64,000 nt of DNA, from the NCBI RefSeq assembly GCF_007565055.1, contig NC_044550.1, positions 84,382,033 through 84,446,032 of the forward strand, given 5' to 3'. This document shows positions 27,501 through 40,200 of this stretch, in pieces. This stretch comes from Rhinopithecus roxellana (lineage: Eukaryota; Chordata; Mammalia; Primates; Cercopithecidae). The notes under the pieces are model-generated. The model had not been told where the DNA came from and did not search any database. It worked only from the letters and a program-made list of their open reading frames with translations. Every line of letters begins with the position of its first letter. Position 1 is the first letter of the stretch. The position numbers and the translations under genes were made by a program.

Positions 27501-30500
27501 CCTACTTATATATCTCCTTTGGCAAAATATTTATTTAAATCCTTTGCACATTTTTAATTTATTTGTATTTATTTTATTTTAGTTGTAGTTCTTTATAGAT
27601 TCTAGACAGAAGTCCTTCATCAGATGTATGATTTGCAAATATTTTTCCCAGTTAGTGGATTTGTTTTTGTTTTCTTCATGTCTTTTGAAGAGAAAAAATT
27701 ATTTATTTTATTTATTTATTTATTTATTTGAGATGGAGTCTCACTCTGTCACCCAGGCTGAAGTGCAGTGGGGCGATCTCCACTCACTGCAACCTCCGCC
27801 TCCTGGGTTCAAGCGATTCTTGTGCCTCATCCTCCAGAGTAGCTGGGATTACAGGCATGCACCACCATGCCCAGCTAATTTTTGTATTTCTAGTAGAGAC
27901 AGGGTTTCGCCATGTTGGCCAGGCTGGTCTCGAACCCCTGACCTCAGGCAATCCACCCACCTCGGCCTCCTAAAGCACTGGGATTACAGGCATGAGCCAC
28001 CACACCCAGCCTGAAGAGCAAAAATTCTTATTTTGATCAAATCCGGTTTATCAAATTTTTCGTCTATGGATCATGCCCTAGTGTCCTATGTATGAAATCT
28101 TTGCCTAACCCAAGATCACAGAGAATTTCTCCTCTGTTTTCTTCTAACAGTTTTTGGGGCTTAGCTCGTACATTCAGGTCTGTAATCTTTTCTGGTTAAA
28201 GTTTTGTGTATGATATGAGGCAGGCATCTAAGTTGATTTTTTTGCATATGGATACTCAGTTTTTCAACACCGTTTTTTGAAGACGATTCTCATTGAATTG
28301 CCTTGGACCTTCATTAAAACTCAATTGGCAATAAATATAAGGGCTTGTATCTGGATTTTCTTTCTGCTCCAGTGACCTGTGTTCTATTGTTTTGCTAATA
28401 CCATCCTGTCTTAATCACTGGAGGTTTATATTAATAGTAAGTTTTTTTTTAATTTAAAGAACTTTTTTTTATACTTTATAAAGGATTATAAATAGTAAGT
28501 TTTTAAATAAGTACTGTAAGTTATCCTACTTTGCTTTTTGTCAAAATTGTTTTGGCTGTTCTAGATCCCTTATATTTTTATGGAAATTTTAAGATGAATT
28601 TTTTAGTTTCCTTGGATTTAGATAAGAATTGCATTGACCCTTTAGGTGAATGTGGGGAGAATTGCCATCTTAATAATCTTAATTCTTCTTTTGTTAAATG
28701 TATTCTCAACTATTTTATTCTTTTTTGGTACAGTTTTGAATGCAATTGTTTTTTTAATTTTTTTGGATTTTTCATGGCTAGGATGCAGAAATGCAGTTGT
28801 TTTCTGCATATTGATCTTGTATCCTATGACTTTGTTCAAGTTCTATTTATTTTGCACCATCAGCTTTCTTCCTGCAAATGTGTGATGGTGAAGAGTACAA
28901 TGACCTTTAGGTAGTTTAGTGCCACTGTCATGATTCATGTGAAGGCACCAGCAGTTTACTCACCATTGCTTTTGTACTAACAGTGCAGATGTCAACCAGT
29001 GAAAAAAGGCAATAATCTCTGAGTGTTATCTTGATTTTGCACACCTCAGGGAAGGTTCCCAGGGTTCCCCAGTGGTCTGCAGACAACACTGAGAGAACCA
29101 GTGATCTAGATCAGAGGTCCCCAACCCCCAAGGCTACGGACTAGTACAGGTTCATGGCCTGTTAGGAACCGGCCACACAGCAGGAAGTGAGTGGCAGGCA
29201 AGCAAGTGAAGCTTCTTCTGTATTTACAGCTGCTCCCCATCGCTCGCGTTACCTCCTGAGCTTTGCCTCCTGTCAGATCAGCAGCAGCAGCAGATTCTCA
29301 TAGGAGTATGAACCCTATTGTGAACTGCACATCCAAGGGATCTAGATTGTGCATTCCTTATGAGAATCTAACACCTAATGATCTGTCACTGTCTCCCATT
29401 AAACCTAGATGGGACCATCTAGTTGCAGGAAAACAAGCTGAGGGCTCCCACTGATTTTACATTATGGTGAGATGTATAATTATTTTATTATATATTCCGA
29501 TGTAATCATAATAGAAATAAAGTGCACAATAAATGTAATATGCTTGAATCATCCCAAAACCGTCCTGCCCCTCCGCGAGGTCCGTGTAAAAATTGTCTTT
29601 CACAAAACGGGTCCCTGGCACCAAAAAGGTTGGGGACTGCTGATCTAGATGGTCTCTAAGCTCCCATCTAAGTGTAAAATGCTATAATTTTTAAAACCTA
29701 AGATGAACAGTGTTGACCAGATTTGTCTTTACAAAATGTACTTAAATGGTTGGTTTTCTTGGCAGTCAATATTTCTTAGGCAATTGCTGCATGTGGAACA
29801 ATGTGTCTAGTCCTTTGAGAGAGATGGAAAGGAAATAGAACACTGGTCCTAGTCTCAAGAAAATGGCAAAAGAAGGCTCTCTGGGTATGCAGGTGTCTAG
29901 GAAAGGAACCCAGTGTCACTGTAGGCTGATTGTATTAGACCTCAAATTTGTGTATTTTTTGTTCTACTACAAATAAACAAAATGCTTATAGTGGAGACAC
30001 AATATGTATCAAAGCTCAAGGCTAGAAGTAAAACTAGGTAAAAATCTATCATTCTAGACTAGTACAACCTAATGTTATCTCATTTCCAAATGACCATAAG
30101 ACGTAAAGTAATATCAAACTAATTTTTACAACTTTTTCAAAAAGCTTTAATTTTACATTATTGTGTATAACAGACCCCCGGTTGGAAGTTTAAAATCACC
30201 ACTTAACTGATACTTTGTCTACGTTTTATATATAACTCAATCTGTGTATACAATATGGCGCCTACAGCTCCCTGGGTTGTCTACGTTTTATATATAATTC
30301 AATCTGTGTATACAATATGGCGCCTACAGCTCCCTGGGCACATTTACTGTAGATTTTGGCTTTTCATTTGAGAATAATGAAATATTGTTCATATATTCAA
30401 GGCAAATAAATAGTCTCAAGGCTTCAATCTGGGATTCCCCAAGTTCTGACATCCTTAATCTTTTTAGTTAGAAAAAAAAAAGGGGACTAAAACACTCTTT

Positions 30501-33500
30501 CATGGGAAGAATGAAAAGAAATTGAGAAAGTAAAATTAATCATATACAGTACAGGGAAGGGTACAGATTAATTTAGGGATAAATGGAGTTCATAACAGTT
30601 TCAGATAAACTAGTTACAGACTAGAGTTCTGACATGAAAATAATCATACAATTTCAGAGCTGGCAGAGAATTCAGAGAGTATCTAGCTCTAGCCTAACAC
30701 TTCTTCTTTGGCAGAGGAGGGAGCTAAATCTTCAAGATTTTTGACAGAGCTAGACTAGAAACCAGCATTTCTAACTTCTCCTTCAGTATGTTCCGTCCTT
30801 CCATATCTGCATTGAATGGAACTTTTGTGGTTTTAATACTCTCAACACCACAAATTGCATTTCCCTAGAAGACAGCCTGGCTTCTAAAACTTTAGTGAGT
30901 GAATTATTAAAATGTATGCCATTCTTATCTGGGGTTTCATAATATGGTTAGTAACCCAGCCATCCTGACTTTGTCTTTCTATTTTGCTTTATGCCTCAAC
31001 TATGAGTAACTGTGAAGTTTTATTTTCTAATGAATTTCTGTTATTAAATATTAAAATCACCTCAACTATATTTACTAATAAGTCAGTGAGAGCATCAACT
31101 TTATTCTACTTTATTCTTTTTTTCCCGAAACACACATATGATATTACTTTGCTCATGCTGCATACCATATCTTTGTTGGCTCATTGTTTCCATCTACACT
31201 CAGTATAATTGTGACCACATGACAAACTTTACAATAAAGAACTCAAGTTTCTTCAGAACTTATATAGTAGATCATTAAATCAGCTGCATGCTTTCAAATA
31301 TGCCATTTGTTTTTCCTTTTTCCTATTCATCGTCACCTACATCACTGATAAGATTTTGGGATCCACTACCTAAATCTATATGTGGGGATCTCTGCTATTC
31401 CATTTTATCTTGTTTTGTTCTGATTTGGTTTTGCCTGCCTGTTTATTTTAAATAGGCACTAGCATGTCTGACCACAGAGACTGATGATTAAAATCAACTA
31501 TAAAACGTTTCCATTCGGTTTTGGGACTTATTGTCTGTCCAGGTCCGAGCACCCCATTTCTATGATGGGAGCTCTGACCCAGACACACTGTGCTTGTACG
31601 TTGTTATGACAAAATGTAGGGCTCCACTCACAACACATGGAAAATCTTTTCTCCATTCCAGGAAAGCCAGGGTTCTTTCTTTCTAGCATGAATCTTCTCT
31701 CCATTATGAATTAAACCTTAAAGTATTGACACATACAATCAGCACAAACCTTGCAGTTTCAATATTGTGGCTATCTAATTTTTCTTCTTTAAAGTTCTAT
31801 TTTCCTCTATGCAATGATCCTTTGGTTGTATGCTTACAAAATAAGTAGAAGCTTCAAGTCCCTCACTTTTGAATTGGTACTCTTACAGCAAAGAGAGTTG
31901 TTAAAAAGAGATATTCCTCTTGATTCCCAGCCTTCAGGTGACTGAGACTCTCAGGGGTGATAAGCCCATATCTTGGGTGAACAATCTGTCCTCAAAGGAA
32001 AAAATCTTCATGGCTCTGGAACTTTGGCTTTAAAAAGTTCTTTTTTCTCCTTGTTTCCTCTCATCCACCTTGTTGTTATTAACATCTATGTATTTCAGAT
32101 TCTAAAAAGTGAAGACCTCAGCAGAGACTGAAACACTGAATATTCAATAGTGAAAGATGTGGTTAGCGAGTATCAACAATTCCATCTCTTTCCATCTAAA
32201 TGCGGTTTAGCAAGAAGCAGTTCCTCAGAATCCATCTCCTACGGGAACTAATGTTTATGATTTGCTCTAGATCAGGCCCTGCTCTAGGTGCTTTTCATGT
32301 ATGAACCCATTTAATACATCAGCCATATGCATGGGCACTCTCTTTATCTGCAGTTTTCCGTGAGGAACAGTTAACGTGTCTAAGTCATGACGAGACAAAG
32401 CCGCCGAGCCTGTTCTCTTTACTGTTAAGTCATACCATCCTCTTCTGTGGAGTGCCCAGGGAAGATTGCTTAGAGCTTCTTGAGAAGCCATTATTTCTGC
32501 TTATCTTCTAGGATGAGTTCCTAGAGAGTGGGGTCTTTTGTTCTTGTGTGGCCTGCCACCACCCTGCACCTGCTGACCTGGACCATGGGTGACCATAACC
32601 ATGAACCATCAATAGTTATTGCTCACCCTTCCATATTCTGACTTCTGCTAAGCCTTTCCTCTGGACTCTCTCTTCTCTGGCCCACAGTAATCCTCTGTGA
32701 TGGCTACCAGAATGATCTTCATTTTATAGAAGAGAAAACTAACAGGCACAGAGGTTAACAAACACGTCAATGTCACAAGATCAGGAAGATAGCAGAGCTT
32801 GGGGTCAGTCTGCCCCAAGGAGTCCAGCTTCAGGGCCCATGCTCTGAGCTACTATGCCAAGCCAGCTGTCTTGATTAAAAGGAGGGTTTTTCCATCCCCC
32901 CAGCTCATGGAGGGCTCCCAAGGCCAGAGTCAAAACCATTTATGGAATTTCTGTTCTACTCTGCATTTGTCATACATCCTGAATTCTTGGACTGGTCAGG
33001 AGGCAAGAAGAGCCTGTTCAAAGGAAAAAGTGTATGGATAGGGGATAGGGAGACACCATAGCTTTTACGACATTTGTATGAACGCTCTGTCTCAATTCTG
33101 AAGCAATTAATGCATAACAGAAGAACAAAATCTATTCTTGGTCACACGCAGTGACTTTATTTTGTAGTATCTGATTTGAGATCTGCAGTGGTCAGAGAGC
33201 ATGTTCTCATAAATGGCCTGTCCTGGGCATCACAAGCTTTATAATCATCTCAGTCTGTGCTGTTGGAAGATGTTTTTGTTTGCTACTAAGTCAACTATGT
33301 ACCAACTTTTACATCCCAGTCCCTCCCCAAGGAAGAAAGAAAAACCTCAGAACCTCAGTTTTTAAAGCCTGACACCTGGTCAGTCATGTCCAATTCTAAG
33401 TAACCCTGTAATAATTCATATTGAAGGAAAAAGAAGATTTTCTTTGCTTTGAGGTTTGCAGCTATTACAGACCATACTTGTAAATCCCTCATTTCTGTCT

Positions 33501-34165
33501 AGGATGGGCAGGAGATGAAGGAGAGGAAAAAAATCCCTTGGCCTCACAGGATGGGATGAGAGGAAAATTAGCACAAAGTTTTTCTTTGTACCATTTGTAC
33601 CATATTAAGATGCCATGACAATAACAAAAATAACGTACAAGTAATAGGATTAAGTAGCAGGGGATATTAACATCTGGAATGGATAAAGAGGCTTAAGTTC
33701 ATTATATTTTCATGGTTGTGTATAAATGGTCCGTTTCAGTTTGTGATTACAAATTGTAGCAATTCAAAATAACATTTGTGTGGTGTATGTTCAGTTTGCA
33801 GGATTCTTTCATATGCATTATCCCATTTGAGCCCCCCAAATGAGCATCATATCCTTGTGACAGGTATGAGGTTTGTAAATTTAACAAATACACAAACACA
33901 GACTTAAAACAGGGAACTGGCTTACCCAAGATCACAGTTAGCAATAGGTCAATCTTGTACTTGAACCTAAGTCTTATAGGTTCACAACCCGTCTTGAATA
34001 TAGGTGAGAATGACTTTATTTTGTAGTGCTAAGCTGGTGAGGCCTGGGGCAGTAGAACATCTCTTATTGTACTGTGACTTTATGTGCTGATGTCTTTAGG
34101 GACTGATGTCTTTGGGTGAGAATGTAAGGGGATGCAGGCTACATGGCCCCAAACATTACGGTTTT

Positions 34166-34216
<51 letters not shown>

Positions 34217-37200
34217 TTTTTTGAGGTGGAATTTCACTCTTGTTGCCCAGGCTGGAGTACAATGGCATGATCTCGGCTCACTGCAACCTTTGCCTCCCAG
34301 GTTCAAGTGACTCTCCTGCCTCAGCCTCCCGAGTAGCTGGGATTACAGGTGCATGCCACCACACCTGGCTAATTTTTGTGTTTTTAGTAGAGACAGAGTT
34401 TCACCACATTGGCCAGGCTGGTCTCAAACTCCTGGCCTCAAGTGATCAATCCACCTCGGCCTCCCAAAGTGCTGGGATTACAGGTGAGAGCCCCCGCACC
34501 TAGTCCAAGATTTTTTATTTCTTATGACTATATTTTATACCTTTTTCTGCTCCTCCTGTTCCATCTGACTGTCAGCTGTCATTTTTGCTGACCATGGTGC
34601 CTCTAGAACAGTGATCCTCAAAGTATGGTTGGTGAAGCAGCAGCATCAACATCACCTGAGAACTTGCTAGAAATGCAAATTCTCAGGCCCTGCCCCAGAC
34701 CTACTGAATCAGAAACTCTGGGGATGGGGCCCAGCCATCTGTGTTTCAATCAGCCCTCCAGGTGATTCTGCAGCTGCTAAGTCTTGGGAGCCACTGCTGC
34801 ACAGCAACGATTCCCAACCTTGGCTGTCCTTGGGAATCCCTCGAGGAGCCTCAAAGACTACTAATGCTTATGTCCCAACTCTAAAGATTCTAATTTCATT
34901 GGTCTAGGACACAGTTTTTTAATCTCAGCACCAGTGGTATTTTGGGCGGGGTGATTATTTGTTGGGGAAGGCGGGTCTGTCCTGTATATGGCAAAATGTT
35001 TAGCAGCATCCCAAGCCTCTACCCCTAGATGCCAGTAGCACACCCACCCCCAGCTGTAATAACTAAAAATATCTAAGACATTGCCAAGTGTCCCCTGTGG
35101 TGGTGAGGGGAAGGAGGATGGCAAAATTGCCCCCTGGTTGATAAGCACTGGCCTAGGGTGATGGCCAAGGCACTGGGATATGTAAGAGCTCCCCACATCA
35201 TTCTAATATACAGGCAACACTGAGAACTATGCCTCTGGAGAGTCTCTATTAATGAACAGCTCTGGATGTGCAATGGGCTAGAGCACAATAAGAGCTAGGC
35301 TTCACACCACTGGTGTAAAGTGAGAATCAATCCTCCTGTAGTGAAGACTTAGGCAGTTTGCTGAGGACTAAAGCACATGAGCTTTAGGGCATAAATTTCA
35401 CAACTATTTGGCTCCTTACTTTCTGGTTGTCAGGTATGTTCCAGAAAACTAATGTAAACAAGTATGTTCCCCATACTTAAGAGGTCCCAGCCAAGTAAGA
35501 TCTTGCATTGCACTAAATATAGTGGTGAATGTACATCCTGCATTTGGCTCTATTCATTCTACAAACAGGGTGCATATCAATGTATCATACAGTACAAGTT
35601 CTTACCTAAATCTGTTTTTGACAGGTTAAAAAGTGCAGCCTGTCAATTTTATGATGTTGATTTTGATACAGTCCAAATCAACCACACAAATGCAAAATTT
35701 CTATATTAATCTATGCCGTTTAGAAGCGCTTTCATTTTCAGGTGGGGATCAGGGGCTTTAACTATATTTCAACTATAGAAAACTCCCCTGAGTTAGAACA
35801 AAGGCATGCAAAATCCTGGCTCAGCAGATTGCCTTCTGTGTCTCCATGATTCTTTCTGTGGTGTTCTTCTGTGATCTGCTTGAGAAGAGGAGAACATGAC
35901 GTACATTTAGACCACAGGATGTGCCTCACCTCCAACGGCCTGCCCTGCAGCTCTTAGGAAGGTGGGCAGACTCATCACAGCCCAGAGTGAGATGTCTCCA
36001 AGCAAAGAGTGAATGGCAGCCTCTCTTCAGCCTAGACTCTTAAATAGCACAGTATTCTCCCACTTCCTCAAACAACTCCATGGCAGGTTTCTTTAAACAT
36101 AAAGAGTGTTTATGTTTAAACTACTCACTACTTTGAGACACTGATAAACAACTTTCAAATAGAAAATAAATTTCAAGGTGAATGTGTTTTCAGGTTAAAA
36201 TTGGTACTGTCTCATTTCAAACTATGAAAATACGATCTGATTTAAAGAGTTGGAGTCATTGATTCATCCAGCACCTACTTGTGCTAGGTACTGTATAATG
36301 TCCTTGGAAATTATAAATACGAGGGTGGCAAATTATAAATATTAGGGTACATAGACTCTTTTGTAGCAAAAATAAGCTATGACTGATCTGAGGTGCCTGA
36401 TTAACCCTTTGAACCAATACTACTCGTCAGGTTGTCAGACTCTTTTGGTTTTTTTTTTTTTTTTTTAATTGAATTGACAGTAGCTTGTTAACATTAATGA
36501 AATCAGTGAGTTCTTTACCATAGTCTAGGATGTATTTTCTTAAACAGTTACATATTTATTCCTCTCCTAGTCTATTTCATTAGCATGCTTTTAAAAATCA
36601 AAACTTTTTGATTAAGCAATAGAATTGCTCTCCAGAAAATTACTCCAGGAAAAACAGATCATAATACATTACTAAAACATATTATTTCCATACGTTCCCA
36701 CTTGTTTTCTTTTTCTAAAAAAAAAAAAAAGCATATGTTTCTATGTACGTAGGATGTTTTCTCAAAGAAAACACACTTAGCAATTAACAGTGGTTGCCTT
36801 TGGGCAGGGAGTTTGGGGGCCTTGATTGGAAGGGAGACTTAACTTTTCATTATATAAGCTTTTATACAGCTTAATTTTTGCCATCTTATGTATTATATTT
36901 TTAAGTGCTAGTAAATAACAGGATGCATTCCCAGTAGTCCTTCAGAAGCTCCAAGTGTTTCTGCTAAATATGAGAAAACCAGTGAGCCCCACTGTTTGCC
37001 TCCATGAGGACTCCTGATTCTGCTCCAGCAAAGCAAGCTGAAAGGAGACTTTGAATGTAGGACTGCTCCAACAATGGTTCCATGGAAGAGATTAACAAGC
37101 AGGTTCTACTTGAGGTTAGATAGTTAATGAGGGCCTCTTTGAGGAAGCCACATGCAACCAGAGAGGAAAAGGAAAAGAGGGGGACGTTGCCTATAGGCAG

Positions 37201-40200
37201 GGACCTAATTTCCTCCTAGCAGCATTGGACACTTACTACCCATACATCCTTTCAAAATGAAGGAGATACAAGTTAGGGAAGTCTACACAGTGATTTCACC
37301 TAATAATTTTCTCCAATGATTTCTTTCCTTCCCCTTTATCTATAATTCCCAAGAAGAATCAGTGCTCACTCCTAGGAAAAGGAAAAAGAACACCACCACC
37401 ACCAACACCCCTGTTTGTCTCAAAGAAAGACAATTCCATGACCTTCTTGCTTCCCACCGATTCCATGATGTCTTTCCTCTCTGTCCTTCTTTATGCCTAA
37501 CCCTAACCTAATCTAGTTAAAAGTTTAAGGACGCATGTAAAAGGAAAAAATAGAATTGAGATTGGAAGAATCTGAGAGAATCCATGTTCAGTTGTGGTTT
37601 TTCTGGATCATTTTCTTAGCACTTGCCACTGAGACCTTCACAGGATTTCAAAGTCTCCCTTATTAAGCAAGAACATCTTTTTCTTTTCTCTCATTGTTAG
37701 ATGTGTGAATTGGGAAATCCATTCATGTGGATTATCAGGGTCCTCTTAATCTCCGGAAATGAACAAACAAACAATTCAACGGTTCCAGAGCATATCCCAT
37801 AACCGTGCCTACACTGTTTTAATTACATATCTGTGGTCTTTGAAGAATTATAATTCTAGGCCAGAATTCTAAATTCTTACTCTATAAAAAGTAGTTTTCA
37901 GGTTTTCTTGTTTTTATAGGGTGATTCATCCCAGAAATATTGTTTTACATCTTTACTTGCACCAAGCATTAATAACCAGCAGTCAGCAATGGCATAATTA
38001 TTTGTCAGCTTCATGAAAACCATAAGAAATGAAGGCAGTGTTTGTGCAAAGAGTTTTGTGGTTGTCCTTGGACAAAAGTTTATGAGGAAATTTTGAGAAG
38101 ACACCAATCGAGACTGTTTATAGTGAGATGAAGAAGAAACCAGCACAATTGGATTGGAGAAAAAGGTTCTTTTCAAAAACTATTTAGAAGAAAGGGAAGT
38201 AAGCTTGAAAACTAAAGAGAGAAAACTTCTGTAATGAAGTTGTATAGGGTCTTAGCCAAAAATCACAAAATGAGAGACTTCCCTGTGTAACCAAGTTCTC
38301 ATTCTTTATCTACGGGGTACTGGTTTCCCAATCTCTTTCAATAGACTGGTGTTATGGATCACACTGACCATGAAATTAAACCTCACATCATCTTTTGGAA
38401 ATAGTAGAAAAGAAATTCAAAGCCAGTTTAGTTATTATGGCAAAAAGAACTTTTCAAAAAAAGAGAAAAAGGAGTGTTTGTCAGGTTAGTAGAATACTGT
38501 TTCCTAGTGAGTTAAGTTTAAATTGAGTCACTAAGCAAAAAATTAGAAAGGAAATCAATACCATTTTCACACTTGAAAAGGCATCATATGTTCAGCAGGA
38601 ACTTCCTTCCCCCTTTTAGGTAGCTGAGCTATTATTTAAGCCCATGCTCTTAGTACAATACCTAATTAGACAAATACAGAGTACTGGTAGCTATTGTTAT
38701 GTGTCTGCTACCCAACACAGCCACCAGAAGGTGTCCACTCTTGCCTTGCAAACAAGATTGGAAATTGTCAACATGGAAGAACAGATTTTTCTGCAAATGA
38801 TACCAACAGAGCAAGGTAATCACATTTTTCTGTATAGTAAGGGGAAGTTTGAGCCTAAATAGAGAAAAGCCACTTACATCACATCTTAAGAAGCAGAGTC
38901 AGCCCCTTAAGCACAGAGGAAAAGGTAAGTGGCTTTAGGTGTTAGCTACCTGCCAAAATTAGTAGCTTCTACACCACTTTGGTTTTTTTCCAGTATTCTC
39001 CCTAACCTTTCATAGTTTTGGCTGCTTGTCAGGAGATAATATAATCTGCCAATTTCAGCAGTTGAAATTATTTGCTTTACCCATGGTTTAGTGAGCACAG
39101 ATAAAAAAACCACTGTCTGCTTCTCAGCTGAGCTGTCTCCCAAAATCCCAAACTTTTGGTACTGTTTGAAAAGTAAACTAGTTCAACCATTATGGAAAAC
39201 AGTATGGCAATTCCTCAAGGATCTAGAACTAGATGTACCATATGACCCAGCCATCCCACTACTGGGTATATACCCAAAGGATTATAAATTATTCTACTAC
39301 AAAGACACATGCACACGTATGTTTATTGCGGCACTATTCACAATAGCAAAGACTTGGAATCAACCCAAATGTCCATCTGTGACAGACTGGATTAAGAAAA
39401 TGTGGCACATATACACCATGGAATACTATGCAGCCATAAAAAAGGATGAGTTTGCGTCCTTTGTAGGGACATGGATGCAGCTGGAAACCATCATTCTTAG
39501 CAAACTATCACAAGAAGAGAAAACCAAACACCGCATGTTCTCACTCATAGGTGGGAACTGAACAATGAGATCACTTGGACTTGGGAAGGGGAACATCACA
39601 CACTGGGGCCTATCATGGGGAGGGGGGAGGAGGGAGGGATTGCATTGGGGAGTTATACATGATATAAATGATGAATTGATGGGTGCTGACGAGTTGATGG
39701 GTGCAGCACACCAACATGGCACAAGTATACATATGTAACAAACCTGCACGTTACGCACATGTACCCTAAAACTTAAAGTATAATAAAAAAAAAAAAAAAA
39801 AAGAAAAGTAGGCAGCATCACTAGTTGATGTGAGATCAAAGACACATCTCTTGTGTTATTAAATTGTGTTATATAACTGTAATATATTTAATATGTAAGT
39901 ATGTATTATAGCATTAATACACTATATTAAGTATGTATTATATATTAAATATATATCAATAAATTCATATGTTACTATATATTAATAATTATATTTTCTA
40001 TATCTTTCCAGACTAAAAATTGCTGAGGCTTTAAAATATGAAAGAAAAAAGTAACAATAGTAATACTCTTGCTACAGTGCTAACTGAAAAGCACTGTGAA
40101 TAAAATTTAGAAGCTGGAACGCATAACTAGAAATGTAAGTGCCCACAAGCTCTGTGCCAGCTCTACCACTTCTTACCACTGTGTCTCCTTCTTTCAGCTG

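Larger units (their letters stand above)
23674..29103. mobile_element. hAT-Charlie-like DNA transposon, split by later insertions
   Basis: The left arm (23674 to about 24497) starts CAGTGTTTCTCTAAA. The right arm (about 28890-29103) ends with 'agtggtctgcagacaacact' and 'gagagaaccagtg', a near inverted copy of the left end. Both ends are flanked by the same 8-bp ATCTAGAT (23666-23673 and 29104-29111), the target size and palindromic TCTAGA core expected of hAT Charlie elements. The space between the arms holds two L1 segments, three Alus and a processed pseudogene. No transposase frame survives. Confidence 0.75.

Noticed and set aside
28531..28914. Hydrophobic 127-codon frame
   Set aside because: Lies in an antisense L1; T-rich sequence gives Phe/Leu-rich translations.
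35464..35709. 81-codon frame in intron 2
   Set aside because: Reads like a protein at first sight but matches no family I know, and has no splice or poly(A) context.
39091..39561. 156-codon frame upstream of exon 3
   Set aside because: Its C-terminal part is the end of L1 ORF2 in a 5'-truncated element. It is not a host gene.
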